64,000 nucleotides of DNA from Pasteurella multocida subsp. multocida OH4807 (lineage in GTDB: Bacteria > Pseudomonadota > Gammaproteobacteria > Enterobacterales > Pasteurellaceae): NCBI GenBank assembly GCA_000973525.1, contig CP004391.1, positions 1,071,001 through 1,135,000 of the forward strand. Reading direction: 5' to 3'. How positions within the stretch are numbered: the first letter of the stretch is position 1; the number at the start of each line of letters is the position of its first letter. Of the stretch, positions 47,932 through 56,084 are shown piece by piece. Below the pieces are notes generated by a model that saw only the letters and a list, made by a program, of their open reading frames with translations, made no database searches and had not been told where the DNA came from. Made by a program: the position numbers and the translations under genes.

Positions 47932-48384
47932 ATGCACAACATTGACAATCTAGATCAGCAAATTTTACGTGTATTAACTAAAGATGCTCGCACACCTTAT
48001 GCTGAAATGGCAAAAAATTTTGGGGTGAGTCCCGGTACTATCCATGTGCGCGTTGAGAAAATGCGCCAAGCAGGCATCATTGAGGGAACGAAAGTTCGAA
48101 TTAATGAACGGAAACTCGGTTATGATGTGTGTTGTTTTATTGGTATTATATTGAAAAGTGCAAAAGACTATGAAAAAGTCATTAAAAAACTCGAATGCTT
48201 TGACGAGGTGGTTGAAGCCTATTATACAACGGGAAATTACTCCATTTTTATTAAAGTCATGACACATACTATCGCAGAATTACATTCTGTGCTTGCAACA
48301 AAAATTCAATTAATTGATGAAATTCAATCAACTGAAACCCTAATTTCAATGCAAAATCCGATTTTGCGTGATATTAAACCCTAA
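47932..48384 (+). CDS. asnC: Lrp/AsnC-family regulator of asnA
   Basis: The 150-residue protein has an N-terminal helix-turn-helix (LDQQILRVLTKDARTPYAEM, then VSPGTIHVRVEKM) and a C-terminal RAM ligand-binding domain. It closely follows E. coli AsnC and is divergent from asnA, so it should activate asnA and respond to asparagine. Binding sites are expected in the 160-base AT-rich gap. udp follows 25 bases later and may share the transcript. Confidence 0.95.
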   Translation: MHNIDNLDQQILRVLTKDARTPYAEMAKNFGVSPGTIHVRVEKMRQAGIIEGTKVRINERKLGYDVCCFIGIILKSAKDYEKVIKKLECFDEVVEAYYTTGNYSIFIKVMTHTIAELHSVLATKIQLIDEIQSTETLISMQNPILRDIKP

Positions 48385-48409
48385 CCTAACATAATAATAA
48401 GGAGAGATT

Positions 48410-49168
48410 ATGTCAGAAGTATTTCATTTAGGTTTAACGAAAGCTATGTTAGAAGGTGCAAAACTCGCTATTACGCCAGGTGCACCAGAACGTGTTGAAA
48501 AAATTGCACGCTTATTAGAGCGTCCAAAATTTCTTGCTTCAACACGTGAATTTACCTCTTGGCTAGGTTATATCGGTGATAAAGCAGTTGTTGTCTGTTC
48601 AACAGGGATTGGTGGACCCTCTGTCTCTATTGCCGTTGAAGAACTTGCACAATTAGGTGTACGTACTTTCTTACGTATTGGCACCACGGGCGCAATTCAA
48701 CCCCATATTAATGTCGGTGACATTTTAGTGACAACGGGTGCAGTACGTTTAGACGGCGCAAGTTTACACTTTGCACCAATGGAATATCCTGCTGTGGCTA
48801 ACTTTGAATGTACTACCGCACTCTATCAAGCAGCGAAAGCTTGTGCGAATCAAAACGTTTATGTTGGGATTACCGCCGCTTCTGATACGTTCTACCCAGG
48901 ACAAGAACGTTATGACACATACAGTGGTAAAGTCTATCGCCATTTCCAAGGCTCATTAAAGCAATGGCAAGATCTCAATGTCATGAACTTCGAAATGGAA
49001 TCTGCGACGTTATTTACAATGTGCTCTGCTTTAGGCTTACGCGCAGGTATGGTTGCAGGTGCCATTGTTAATCGTACGCAACAAGAAATCCCAAATGAAG
49101 AGCTCGCGAAAAACGTCGAGAAAAATGCTATCGAAGTCGTTGTTAAAGCGGCAGCACAACTCGTATAA
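48410..49168 (+). CDS. udp: Uridine phosphorylase
   Basis: Udp splits uridine with phosphate to uracil and ribose 1-phosphate. The 252-residue protein carries the phosphate-binding region [20 protein letters not shown], the active-site stretch [15 protein letters not shown] and [13 protein letters not shown]. It follows asnC closely and has a strong terminator downstream. Confidence 0.96.
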   Translation: MSEVFHLGLTKAMLEGAKLAITPGAPERVEKIARLLERPKFLASTREFTSWLGYIGDKAVVVCSTGIGGPSVSIAVEELAQLGVRTFLRIGTTGAIQPHINVGDILVTTGAVRLDGASLHFAPMEYPAVANFECTTALYQAAKACANQNVYVGITAASDTFYPGQERYDTYSGKVYRHFQGSLKQWQDLNVMNFEMESATLFTMCSALGLRAGMVAGAIVNRTQQEIPNEELAKNVEKNAIEVVVKAAAQLV

Positions 49169-49187
49169 TATTTAACTTCTTTTCTAC

Positions 49188-49222
49188 TAAAAACGCTTGA
49201 TTTCACATCAAGCGTTTTCTTT
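49188..49222 (+). terminator. Terminator of udp
   Basis: AAAACGCTTGAT (49190-49201) and ATCAAGCGTTTT (49207-49218) form a 12-bp stem followed by CTTTTTT. Confidence 0.93.
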
Positions 49223-49380
49223 TTTATCCTCATCATTTTTCAAAAATCCACCGTACTTTGTTTAGCTATTCAACTTTTTCTATATTATTTAACCTTTTTT
49301 AGTATACTTTATCGCCTTTTGTTTATAAATTATGTACAATGAAAAGCTTTCTTGCTTTACTACTCTTTTGAGATTTTTTT

Positions 49381-50721
49381 ATGACATTTTCTTCACCAAA
49401 TATTGGTTTTATTAGTCTCGGTTGCCCTAAAAATTTAGTTGACTCTGAACGTATTTTGACAGAATTACGTTCTGATGGTTATAACATCATTCCCAGTTAT
49501 GAAAACGCAGACTTAGTGATAGTTAACACTTGTGGTTTCATTGACAGTGCCGTTCAAGAATCGCTAGAAGCGATTGGCGAAGCACTAGAAGAAAATGGGA
49601 AAGTCATTGTAACAGGCTGCTTAGGTGCGAAAGAAGACCGTATTCGTGAAGTTCATCCCAAAGTATTGGAAGTCACAGGTCCACATAGTTATGAAGCTGT
49701 GATGACCCAAGTACACAAATATGTCCCGAAGCCAGCGTACAACCCTTATATTAACCTTGTACCAAAGCAAGGGGTAAAACTCACACCAAAACATTATGCT
49801 TATTTAAAAATTTCAGAGGGATGCGACCATCGTTGCACATTCTGTATTATCCCATCGATGCGTGGTGATCTGGAAAGCCGCTCCATTATACAGGTATTAG
49901 ACGAAGCAAAACGTCTCGTGGATGCTGGGGTAAAAGAGCTCTTAATTGTTTCACAAGATACCTCTGCTTATTCACTCGATCAGCGTAAAGAAAACCAAAA
50001 TAAAACGGTTTTCTGGAATGGTATGCCGATTAAAAACAATCTCATTAGTTTATGTGAGCAACTAGGAACCTTAGGTGTCTGGGTACGCCTACATTACGTG
50101 TATCCCTATCCACATGTTGATGACCTAATTCCACTCATGGCAGAAGGCAAAATTTTGCCTTACTTAGACATTCCATTACAGCATGCCAGTCCAACGATTC
50201 TGAAAGCCATGAAAAGACCTGGCTCAATTGACCGCACATTAGAACGAATTAAAAAATGGCGTGAAATTTGTCCAGATTTAACATTGCGTTCAACGTTTAT
50301 TGTCGGTTTCCCAGGTGAAACCGAGGAAGATTTCCAATTACTCTTAAACTTCTTAAAAGAGGCACAACTTGATCGCGTAGGTTGCTTTAAATTTAGTCCT
50401 GTTGAAGGGGCCGTTGCAACCACAATGCCAAATCAAGTACCAGAAGAAATCAAAGAAGATCGCTTCCACCGTTTTATGCAATTACAGCAGCAAATCTCTG
50501 CTGAGCGCCTACAACAAAAAGTAGGTAAAACCCTCACCGTAATAGTCGACGAAGTGAATGACGAAGGAATCATTGCACGCGCTATGGCAGACGCACCAGA
50601 AATTGACGGTGTCGTCTACGTTGATAATCCAAACGATCTAGAGATTCAGGTTGGACAATTTATCCGCGCGCACATTACCTATGCAGACGAGTACGATCTT
50701 TACGGAAATTTAACAAATTAG
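49381..50721 (+). CDS. rimO: Ribosomal protein S12 methylthiotransferase
   Basis: RimO adds a methylthio group to Asp88 of S12. The 446-residue protein starts with the UPF0004 domain ([19 protein letters not shown], with NTCGF and GCLGAKE supplying cluster cysteines). It has the radical-SAM motif [17 protein letters not shown] and ends in a TRAM domain. The Cys spacing distinguishes RimO from MiaB. It is monocistronic; the disrupted adhesin locus begins 184 bases downstream. Confidence 0.97.
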   Translation: MTFSSPNIGFISLGCPKNLVDSERILTELRSDGYNIIPSYENADLVIVNTCGFIDSAVQESLEAIGEALEENGKVIVTGCLGAKEDRIREVHPKVLEVTGPHSYEAVMTQVHKYVPKPAYNPYINLVPKQGVKLTPKHYAYLKISEGCDHRCTFCIIPSMRGDLESRSIIQVLDEAKRLVDAGVKELLIVSQDTSAYSLDQRKENQNKTVFWNGMPIKNNLISLCEQLGTLGVWVRLHYVYPYPHVDDLIPLMAEGKILPYLDIPLQHASPTILKAMKRPGSIDRTLERIKKWREICPDLTLRSTFIVGFPGETEEDFQLLLNFLKEAQLDRVGCFKFSPVEGAVATTMPNQVPEEIKEDRFHRFMQLQQQISAERLQQKVGKTLTVIVDEVNDEGIIARAMADAPEIDGVVYVDNPNDLEIQVGQFIRAHITYADEYDLYGNLTN

Positions 50722-50904
50722 TTACATTTTTATAACTTTACAATGTTAAGTGTAGTGATTAATTTGCGATCATCATACAATAAATGTCCAACTTATTTCT
50801 TATCTATCCTTATTTCATAAGCAGTATCGGGAATAAGGAGCATAGCTCATTGAATAAATAAGAATCTTCTCAATATCTCTAACGGAAATAATAGGTAAAA
50901 TAAA

Positions 50905-51039
50905 ATGAATAAAATCTACCGCACTTTATGGAATAAGGCCACACAAAGCAGTGTTGTTGTTTCAGTGTGGGCTAGTGACAATATTTGCATAATTAAAATA
51001 AAAAAATTTGGCTCAAAAAAACTAGCTCAAAGTCAATAA
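50905..51039 (+). pseudogene. Truncated 5' end of a trimeric autotransporter adhesin (hsf-like)
   Basis: A 44-codon frame begins MNKIYRTLWNKATQSSVVVS, the extended signal peptide region (ESPR) typical of Hia/Hsf-type trimeric autotransporters. In relatives it continues into a hydrophobic signal core and head domain. Here the homology stops at about codon 20-21 and runs through VWASDNICIIKIKKF to a stop at 51039. The point of divergence (about 50966) precedes the left end of a Mu-like prophage. The missing C-terminal part of such a protein is found fused to the phage transposase at 52887-54479. An uptake signal lies within the ESPR codons (50918-50926). Confidence 0.8.
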
Positions 51040-51162
51040 TGGCGCGGATTTGATAAGGTTTGTAAGTGTAGATTTATGCAAATAATGCAATTTTAAAAAA
51101 TGGTAAAAAATAGTTAAAAAATGCGTTTTTATTTGCAGATAGTGAGCAGTTTTTAGATCGAT

Positions 51163-51204
51163 TTAAAACGGTTTTTAAAAATATTTAAAAACCGTTTTTT
51201 TATT
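51163..51204 (-). terminator. Terminator after the prophage repressor
   Basis: AAAACGGTTTTTAAA (51165-51179) and TTTAAAAACCGTTTT (51184-51198) form a perfect 15-bp stem with AATA loop and T-runs in both directions. It ends the leftward repressor transcript and would also block read-through from the adhesin promoter into the remnant. Confidence 0.85.
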
Positions 51205-51206
51205 GT

Positions 51207-51953
51207 TTAAAAATCACGATACCCTCTAACGACTTGACCAATAACAATTAAGCTATTGGCTTCATCAGAAGTAAGTTTAATTGGTTTATATGTTGGATTT
51301 TCACTAATTAAATCTACCCCATCAAAGTTTATTTGAATCTTTTTGACCCACATTAAGCCATTGTGGTTAATGATAAAAATTCTACCCTCTCTTAAATTAT
51401 GTTTAGACATATCGACAACCATATCTTCACCATCTTTTAGTACTGGATACATGCTGTCACCGTCAAGTTTGAACATTCCACAGTCTTTAGGTTTTAGTCC
51501 GCGTGACGTTAACCAAGAAGCTTCGATTTTTGTGTATTTAGGTTCTATTTCATTATTTAATGCTCCAAAACCTGCTGATACGCTGATTTCTCTGAAATCT
51601 CTGATTTCTACAAAACCATCATCTTCTGCGGTTATTGCACTATGTGAAATTTGATTAGTTTCTGTAATAAGTGTGCTAGATTTTTCTCCTAGAGCCAGCC
51701 ATTCAATATTTACACCGCCGTATTGTGCAAGAGTTATAAGATTATCAAGTGTTGGTAAACTTGTACCAGATAAATAGTTGTGTAGTGTGCTGTATGAAAT
51801 CCCTACTTCTTTTGCAAATGATCTACCGCTTCTATTTCCGATCAGTAGTTTTAATCTTTCGCTAAAATCTGTTCCTTTTTCCTGTTCCAAAAAAGGATCC
51901 AATATGTGACAGCTCTCTTTTTGTTCCTTTTCTTGTGATATCAATGTTTCCAT
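51207..51953 (-). CDS. Mu-like prophage repressor, LexA/S24 autocleavable type
   Basis: The 248-residue protein has a helix-turn-helix at about residues 44-62 (RSFAKEVGISYSTLHNYLSG). A C-terminal S24 peptidase domain has cleavage dipeptide Ala127-Gly128 in SVSAGFG, catalytic Ser167 in LDGDSMYPVLKDGE and Lys204/205 in WVKKI. Such repressors self-cleave with RecA after DNA damage. The start at 51953 has AGGGA seven bases upstream. The first 30 residues are unusual (QEKEQKE, EQEKGT) because the coding sequence contains two copies of the AAAAGGAACA repeat. The gene appears intact and could still be expressed. Confidence 0.87.
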   Translation of the reverse strand: METLISQEKEQKESCHILDPFLEQEKGTDFSERLKLLIGNRSGRSFAKEVGISYSTLHNYLSGTSLPTLDNLITLAQYGGVNIEWLALGEKSSTLITETNQISHSAITAEDDGFVEIRDFREISVSAGFGALNNEIEPKYTKIEASWLTSRGLKPKDCGMFKLDGDSMYPVLKDGEDMVVDMSKHNLREGRIFIINHNGLMWVKKIQINFDGVDLISENPTYKPIKLTSDEANSLIVIGQVVRGYRDF

Positions 51954-52162
51954 AGCTATATCCCTAAAAAATAAATATTCATAAAAGGAACAAAATAATG
52001 TTGACTTGTTCCTTTTTTAGATCAATAATGTTATTACATTGAATAATACTCTAGTGTTATTACAAGTAACAACTCTTTAGATTATCAGAAAAAGGAACAA
52101 ATGCAATGCGTAATGATTGGGAAAGAGTAGATATTATCTATGCGCTAAATAAAAAAGGAACA
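51870..52162. promoter_or_regulatory. Operator array of six AAAAGGAACA repeats
   Basis: The exact 10-mer AAAAGGAACA occurs at 51983-51992, 52090-52099 and 52153-52162. Its complement TGTTCCTTTT occurs at 51871-51880 (approx.), 51922-51931 and 52007-52016. The copies span the divergent repressor/Ner promoters and enter both coding regions; one also provides the ribosome-binding site of the Ner-like gene. Such spacing fits cooperative binding of the repressor or Ner, which is inference. Confidence 0.7.
52001..52029 (+). promoter_or_regulatory. Candidate rightward early promoter of the prophage remnant
   Basis: TTGACT (52001-52006) and AATAAT (52024-52029) are separated by 17 bases, and one AAAAGGAACA-type repeat fills the spacer. 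Occupation of that repeat would block this promoter. Confidence 0.5.
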
Positions 52163-52321
52163 AATTTGGCTCGTCTTTCTAGAGAATCTGGTTTGAACTC
52201 AAGAACATTAAATAATGCTCTTGATAGAAGATATCCAAAAGGTGAGAGAATCATTGCAGATGCAATTGGTGTTTCGCCAGAGGAAATATGGCCATCTCGT
52301 TATACCGCTCGTCAAGCATAA
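52106..52321 (+). CDS. Ner-like DNA-binding regulator
   Basis: The 71-residue basic protein MRNDWERVDIIYALNKKGTN followed by LARLSRESGLNSRTLNNALD resembles Mu Ner and the Nlp/SfsB family. It is a single helix-turn-helix protein that turns down early phage transcription. It has the expected place between the repressor and transposase genes. An AAAAGGA just upstream of the ATG serves as ribosome-binding site, and another repeat lies in codons 16-20. It ends 10 bases before the transposase start. Confidence 0.85.
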   Translation: MRNDWERVDIIYALNKKGTNLARLSRESGLNSRTLNNALDRRYPKGERIIADAIGVSPEEIWPSRYTARQA

Positions 52322-52331
52322 GGAGTTAGCC

Positions 52332-54479
52332 ATGTGGTTAACAGTCTCTGAATTAGTTAAATGCCCAAGCCTTCCATCATCTGAGCGTGGATGTCGTAAA
52401 GCTCTGGATAAATTAACCAATAAAAATCCTTCGATTAGACGCAAAAAAACAGGAACAAAAGCATTCGAGTATAACTCGTTGTTTTTATCTGAAAAAATCC
52501 AAAAAGAAATACAAGAGATCTTTTCTAATGCCGTGGTTCAACGTAAGCCAACCCTGCCCGCTGTTAAACAAATCGATCTCGATGATGTTACAAGTAAGCA
52601 ACGGGATATAGCAGACGCTCGAATGGCATTAGTTGCTTATGTTCAGAATCTAGAACAAGTCAAAACTAGAGATGCAGCGATTAAGTTTATTTGCAATTCC
52701 GCTAAATTTGGTCAATTGCCCGATGAAGTAATGGCGTTAGTTGAGCGTGCGAATTGTAAAAACGGTAAAAACTGCGGTCGCGTTCTATCACACAGAACGC
52801 TGTATAGCTGGGTGCTTGATTACAACAAAGCAAAAACGCCAGAAGAACGCTTAAAAGCGTTAGTGCCGAGCCAGCGCAAAGCAGATCGTGTATCGTCAAC
52901 TAGTACCGATGCAATCAATGGAAGTCAATTATATTTAGCATTAAATACGCTAGGATATGTTGGTGATACCCTAGTCACAAATGTGTTAGGAGGAAATGCC
53001 AATATTGTAAAAAATGGCAACACTGCTGGTTCTCTAACTATGTCTAATATTGGTGGTACAGGACAAGATACTCTTCATGATGCTATTGCTGCAGTAAATA
53101 CTGCTGCCGCACAAAAAACAACCGTTGTTGCTGGTAAAAACATGGTCGTGAAAAATACAGGCAGCACAACACATCCTAGTTATACAGTTGAAACAACCGA
53201 AGATGTTGAGTTTAAAACAGTAAAAGTGGGCGAAAACCAAGAAATCGAAATGAATAAAGATGGGATTGCTGCTGGTAGTGTGTATATCAATACACAAGAA
53301 GATGATATTACGGGATTAAGTAATACGACGTTAGGACAAGATAACTTTGCTGCGGATGGTCGTGCAGCAACAGAAGAACAATTAAGTGAAACTGTTGATA
53401 ATGTCGTCAAAGTGCTGGGCGGCAATGCACAAAATGAAAATGGTGAAATCAGTATGAGTAATATCGGTGATACGGGTGAAAATACGATTCATGATGCCAT
53501 CAAAGCAATCAATGCGACCGCTAAAGCCGCTAAAACAACGGTTGAAGCGGGTGAAAATATTGAAGTAACGACGAAAACAGCTGACGATGGCAGCCAAACC
53601 TATACAGTCGCAACGAAAAAAGACGTGAAATTTAACAGTGCGCTCGCAGGCGGTACAAAAATCGATCATAACGGCTTAACCTTTGTGAACGATGAGGGAA
53701 CTGCGATTTCAAATAGCCCAATTATCAGTAAAACAGGCATTGATGCAGGTCATCAAAAAGTGAAACAAGTCCAAAATGGAGACATAACTAAAGCGAGTAA
53801 AGATGCGGTAAACGGCGGTCAGTTATTTGCTCAAGGTGAAGGCGTAAAAAATATTATCGGCGGTAATACAACTTACGATTCCACCACAGGAAAATACACG
53901 AATCAGGACATCGGTGGGACAGGTAAAAACACGATCCATGATGCTATCAAAGCCAGTCAAACTGAAGTAACCGCAGGTAAAAATATGAACGTCACATCAA
54001 GCAAAGGAGAAAATGGACAAACTGTCTACCACGTTGCAACACAAGATAACCTTGCCTTTACAGAAGTCAAAGTCGGACCAAATGTGACGATTAATGAAAC
54101 AGGCCTACAAGTCGGTAATATTAATCTGAATGCCGCCACGAACAAGATCACTGGTATTGCGAAAGGCGAGGTATCTGCAACTAGTACTGAGGCAGTAAAT
54201 GGTAGTCAGCTCTATCAAACTCACCAAAATATTAATAAGTTAGACAAAAACTTACGTGCCGGTATTGCTGGGGCTAACGCCGCAGCGGGTCTCCCACAAG
54301 CCTATTTACCGGGTAAAAGCATGATTGCTCTTGCCGCGGGAACCTATAAAGGTGAAAATGCTTTAGCATTAGGGGTTTCTCGTATTTCAGATAATGGTAA
54401 AGTGATCATTAAATTAACGGGGAACACTAACTCACGTGGCGATGTAGGAGGAAGCATCGGAGCAGGTTATCAATGGTAA
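52332..54479 (+). CDS. Chimeric ORF: MuA-type transposase N-terminus fused in frame to trimeric autotransporter C-terminus
   Basis: From the ATG at 52332 (AAGGAG six bases upstream) the 715-residue frame begins as a MuA-type transposase. It has the winged-helix end-binding domain (WLTVSELVKCPSLPSSERGC, about residues 1-65) and further DNA-binding helices to about residue 185 (CGRVLSHRTLYSWVLDYNKA). No DDE core follows. At residue 187 it changes to STSTDAINGSQLY, a neck motif of Hsf/YadA adhesins. Three stalk repeats of about 145 residues start near 218, 361 and 508 (each LGGN or IGGN, then IGxTGxxTxHDAI). A YadA anchor occupies 633-715, ending GGSIGAGYQW. It has no signal peptide, so it cannot be exported as it stands. 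Best seen as a deletion scar; expression is possible from the phage promoter. Confidence 0.85.
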   Translation: MWLTVSELVKCPSLPSSERGCRKALDKLTNKNPSIRRKKTGTKAFEYNSLFLSEKIQKEIQEIFSNAVVQRKPTLPAVKQIDLDDVTSKQRDIADARMALVAYVQNLEQVKTRDAAIKFICNSAKFGQLPDEVMALVERANCKNGKNCGRVLSHRTLYSWVLDYNKAKTPEERLKALVPSQRKADRVSSTSTDAINGSQLYLALNTLGYVGDTLVTNVLGGNANIVKNGNTAGSLTMSNIGGTGQDTLHDAIAAVNTAAAQKTTVVAGKNMVVKNTGSTTHPSYTVETTEDVEFKTVKVGENQEIEMNKDGIAAGSVYINTQEDDITGLSNTTLGQDNFAADGRAATEEQLSETVDNVVKVLGGNAQNENGEISMSNIGDTGENTIHDAIKAINATAKAAKTTVEAGENIEVTTKTADDGSQTYTVATKKDVKFNSALAGGTKIDHNGLTFVNDEGTAISNSPIISKTGIDAGHQKVKQVQNGDITKASKDAVNGGQLFAQGEGVKNIIGGNTTYDSTTGKYTNQDIGGTGKNTIHDAIKASQTEVTAGKNMNVTSSKGENGQTVYHVATQDNLAFTEVKVGPNVTINETGLQVGNINLNAATNKITGIAKGEVSATSTEAVNGSQLYQTHQNINKLDKNLRAGIAGANAAAGLPQAYLPGKSMIALAAGTYKGENALALGVSRISDNGKVIIKLTGNTNSRGDVGGSIGAGYQW
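52890..54479 (+). pseudogene. 3' part of the trimeric autotransporter (stalk and YadA anchor)
   Basis: This is the adhesin-derived part of the chimeric frame: about 530 residues with two xTSTxAVNGSQLY-type necks (near residues 190 and 610), coiled-coil stalk repeats and an apparently intact membrane anchor. The anchor forms a 12-strand barrel from three subunits in relatives. It is separated from its own ESPR at 50905 by the prophage remnant, so the original gene spanned the whole locus. Confidence 0.75.
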
Positions 54480-54510
54480 TCTCGATCTACGGTTGAAAAC
54501 ATAGATAAAG

Positions 54511-54543
54511 GAGGCGCTATTCGATTGTATTGAATAGCGCCTC
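54511..54543 (+). terminator. Hairpin after the adhesin C-terminus
   Basis: GAGGCGCTATTC (54511-54522) and GAATAGCGCCTC (54532-54543) form a perfect 12-bp stem. The following T-run is weak (ATTGTATT), so termination efficiency is uncertain. Confidence 0.7.
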
Positions 54544-54589
54544 ATTGTATTCTAGGCTAATCACATTCATTTATCCATAGAGGGTCGAA

Positions 54590-55060
54590 ATGACTATTCG
54601 TATTTTATTTGTGTGCTTAGGCAATATCTGCCGCTCCCCCATGGCAGAATTTCTAATGCGAGAAAAAATAAAACAAGCAACATTACAAAACGAGATTGAA
54701 ACCAGCAGTGCAGGAACATCAGGTTGGCACGATGGTGAAAATATGCATTGTGGTACAGCAGAAATCTTAGACTTACATCACATCAACAGCGCAGGATTTC
54801 AAAGCAGAAAAGTGCGAGCAGAGGATTGGTTATCTTATGATTATATTATCGCAATGGATGACGCTAACTTACAAGAGCTGGAGGCGCTTTTTGGACACCA
54901 TCCTGAAAAATTATTTAAAATCACGGATTTGTGCCCTCAGTTAGACTGTCGTAACATACCTGACCCGTGGTACACCAAGAACTTTCATCAAACTTATCAA
55001 TTATTAGATCAATGCTGTAATGTTTTACTCAGTAAAATACGTGTTACGCACTCTCTTTAA
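54590..55060 (+). CDS. Low-molecular-weight protein-tyrosine phosphatase
   Basis: The 156-residue protein has the catalytic P-loop VCLGNICRSPMAE (Cys9, Arg15) and the general-acid loop NIPDPWYT with its Asp. It is cytosolic. Wzb-type members regulate capsule export by dephosphorylating Wzc, but no capsule or kinase gene is adjacent here, so the partner is unknown. Confidence 0.92.
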   Translation: MTIRILFVCLGNICRSPMAEFLMREKIKQATLQNEIETSSAGTSGWHDGENMHCGTAEILDLHHINSAGFQSRKVRAEDWLSYDYIIAMDDANLQELEALFGHHPEKLFKITDLCPQLDCRNIPDPWYTKNFHQTYQLLDQCCNVLLSKIRVTHSL

Positions 55061-55154
55061 ATTTGTGATCTATAACACATTTATTTTATGCAAATTTCGA
55101 TAAGATACGATTAAGATGTTTATCTTTTATACTTCAACACTAAAAGGAGTACCT

Positions 55155-55367
55155 ATGTTTCCCGAATTTCGTGATTTAATTTCTCAATTAAAAATTGAAG
55201 ATGCCCATTTTAGTCGTTTATTTGATAAGCACAATGAATTAGATCAACGTATCAAGAATATCGAATTGAATATTGAACTTGGTACTCCTACTGAAGTAGA
55301 GAACCTAAAAAAAGAAAAGTTGCGCTTAAAAGATGAAATGTACGCGATACTCAAAAAACACCAATAA
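55155..55367 (+). CDS. YdcH-family small protein (DUF465)
   Basis: The 70-residue protein begins MFPEFRDLISQLKIEDAHFS and contains LFDKHNELDQRIKNIE and LKKEKLRLKDEMYAIL. This is the two-helix coiled-coil pattern of the YdcH family, whose function is unknown. The start at 55155 follows AAAGGAG; the upstream in-frame ATG at 55116 is rejected. Confidence 0.88.
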   Translation: MFPEFRDLISQLKIEDAHFSRLFDKHNELDQRIKNIELNIELGTPTEVENLKKEKLRLKDEMYAILKKHQ

Positions 55368-55382
55368 ATTAAAAATGGATAA

Positions 55383-55413
55383 AAAAGAACCGCACTGAAT
55401 GTGCGGTTCTTCG
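55383..55413. terminator. Terminator between the YdcH gene and slyD
   Basis: AAGAACCGCAC (55385-55395) pairs with GTGCGGTTCTT (55401-55411), with an A-run on the left. It serves converging genes. Confidence 0.85.
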
Positions 55414-55427
55414 TTATGTTACTGCAA

Positions 55428-56021
55428 TTAATGTTTGCATCCACCGTTGCCACAACATCCATCATGTTCATGATGATGGTGGTGATCATGATGCTCGTGA
55501 CTACCACATCCACAACCGTGTTCATCGTCATGGTGATGACCACCACAGCAACCGCCTTCTTGATGAACATGACCGTGTGTCATCTCTTCTTCTGTCGCTT
55601 GACGTGTTGCCACGACTTCAACGGTAAATAATAATTCTTGACCTGCAAGCATGTGATTACCATCAACGACCACATCATTTTCCGCGACTTCCGTAATCAC
55701 AACAGGAAGTGGACCAATATCCGTATCCGCGATAAAACGCATACCCACAACGAGTTCATCAACACCTTGGAACACGTCTTTTGGTACACGTTGTACCATA
55801 TTTTCATTGTATTCACCGTAACCTTCTTCAGGTTGCACACGTACTTCAAATTTATCGCCCACTGCTTTGCCTTCTAAGGCATTTTCTAGCCCAATCACTA
55901 AATTATTATGACCTTGTAAATATTCTAATGGTTGATTTGTCGGTGCTTCATCAACTAATACACCGTCTGCAGTACGAACTTGGTAAGCAATGCTTACCAC
56001 AACATTTTTTGCTACTTTCAT
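55428..56021 (-). CDS. slyD: FKBP-type peptidyl-prolyl isomerase SlyD
   Basis: SlyD is a cytosolic prolyl isomerase and nickel-binding chaperone that supports hydrogenase and urease maturation. The 197-residue protein has the FKBP part (MKVAKNVVVSIAYQVRTADG, NLVIGLENALEGKAVGDKFE) with the inserted chaperone flap. A C-terminal tail of about 50 residues is rich in His, Cys and Asp (HHHDDEHGCGCGSHEHHDHH). The metal-binding tail is longer in Cys/His than in many relatives. Confidence 0.95.
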   Translation of the reverse strand: MKVAKNVVVSIAYQVRTADGVLVDEAPTNQPLEYLQGHNNLVIGLENALEGKAVGDKFEVRVQPEEGYGEYNENMVQRVPKDVFQGVDELVVGMRFIADTDIGPLPVVITEVAENDVVVDGNHMLAGQELLFTVEVVATRQATEEEMTHGHVHQEGGCCGGHHHDDEHGCGCGSHEHHDHHHHHEHDGCCGNGGCKH

Positions 56022-56084
56022 TATTACTCCAATTTTTAGCGAATGAATTTTGTTATTGTATAAGAAATATCATCCATTAGAAAG

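Larger units (their letters stand above)
50966..52888. mobile_element. Left-end remnant of a Mu-like prophage
   Basis: Gene order is the Mu left end: leftward repressor, then rightward Ner-like regulator and transposase. Only the DNA-binding N-terminus of the transposase is left; the DDE catalytic domain, MuB and all late genes are absent. The left boundary is put at about 50966 because the adhesin ESPR homology stops there and a TG dinucleotide, usual at Mu ends, follows. The right boundary is the fusion point with adhesin sequence near 52888. Both boundaries are approximate; no right end or target duplication remains. Confidence 0.75.

Noticed and set aside
51207-52321. Repressor plus small HTH protein read as a toxin-antitoxin pair or novel defence system
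   Set aside because: The S24 repressor, the Ner-type protein and the adjacent MuA end-binding domain fit the known Mu-like left end exactly.
55401-55631. Rightward 76-codon hydrophobic frame opposite slyD
   Set aside because: It is the antisense of the His-rich tail of slyD, which gives Met/Val/Thr-rich nonsense.
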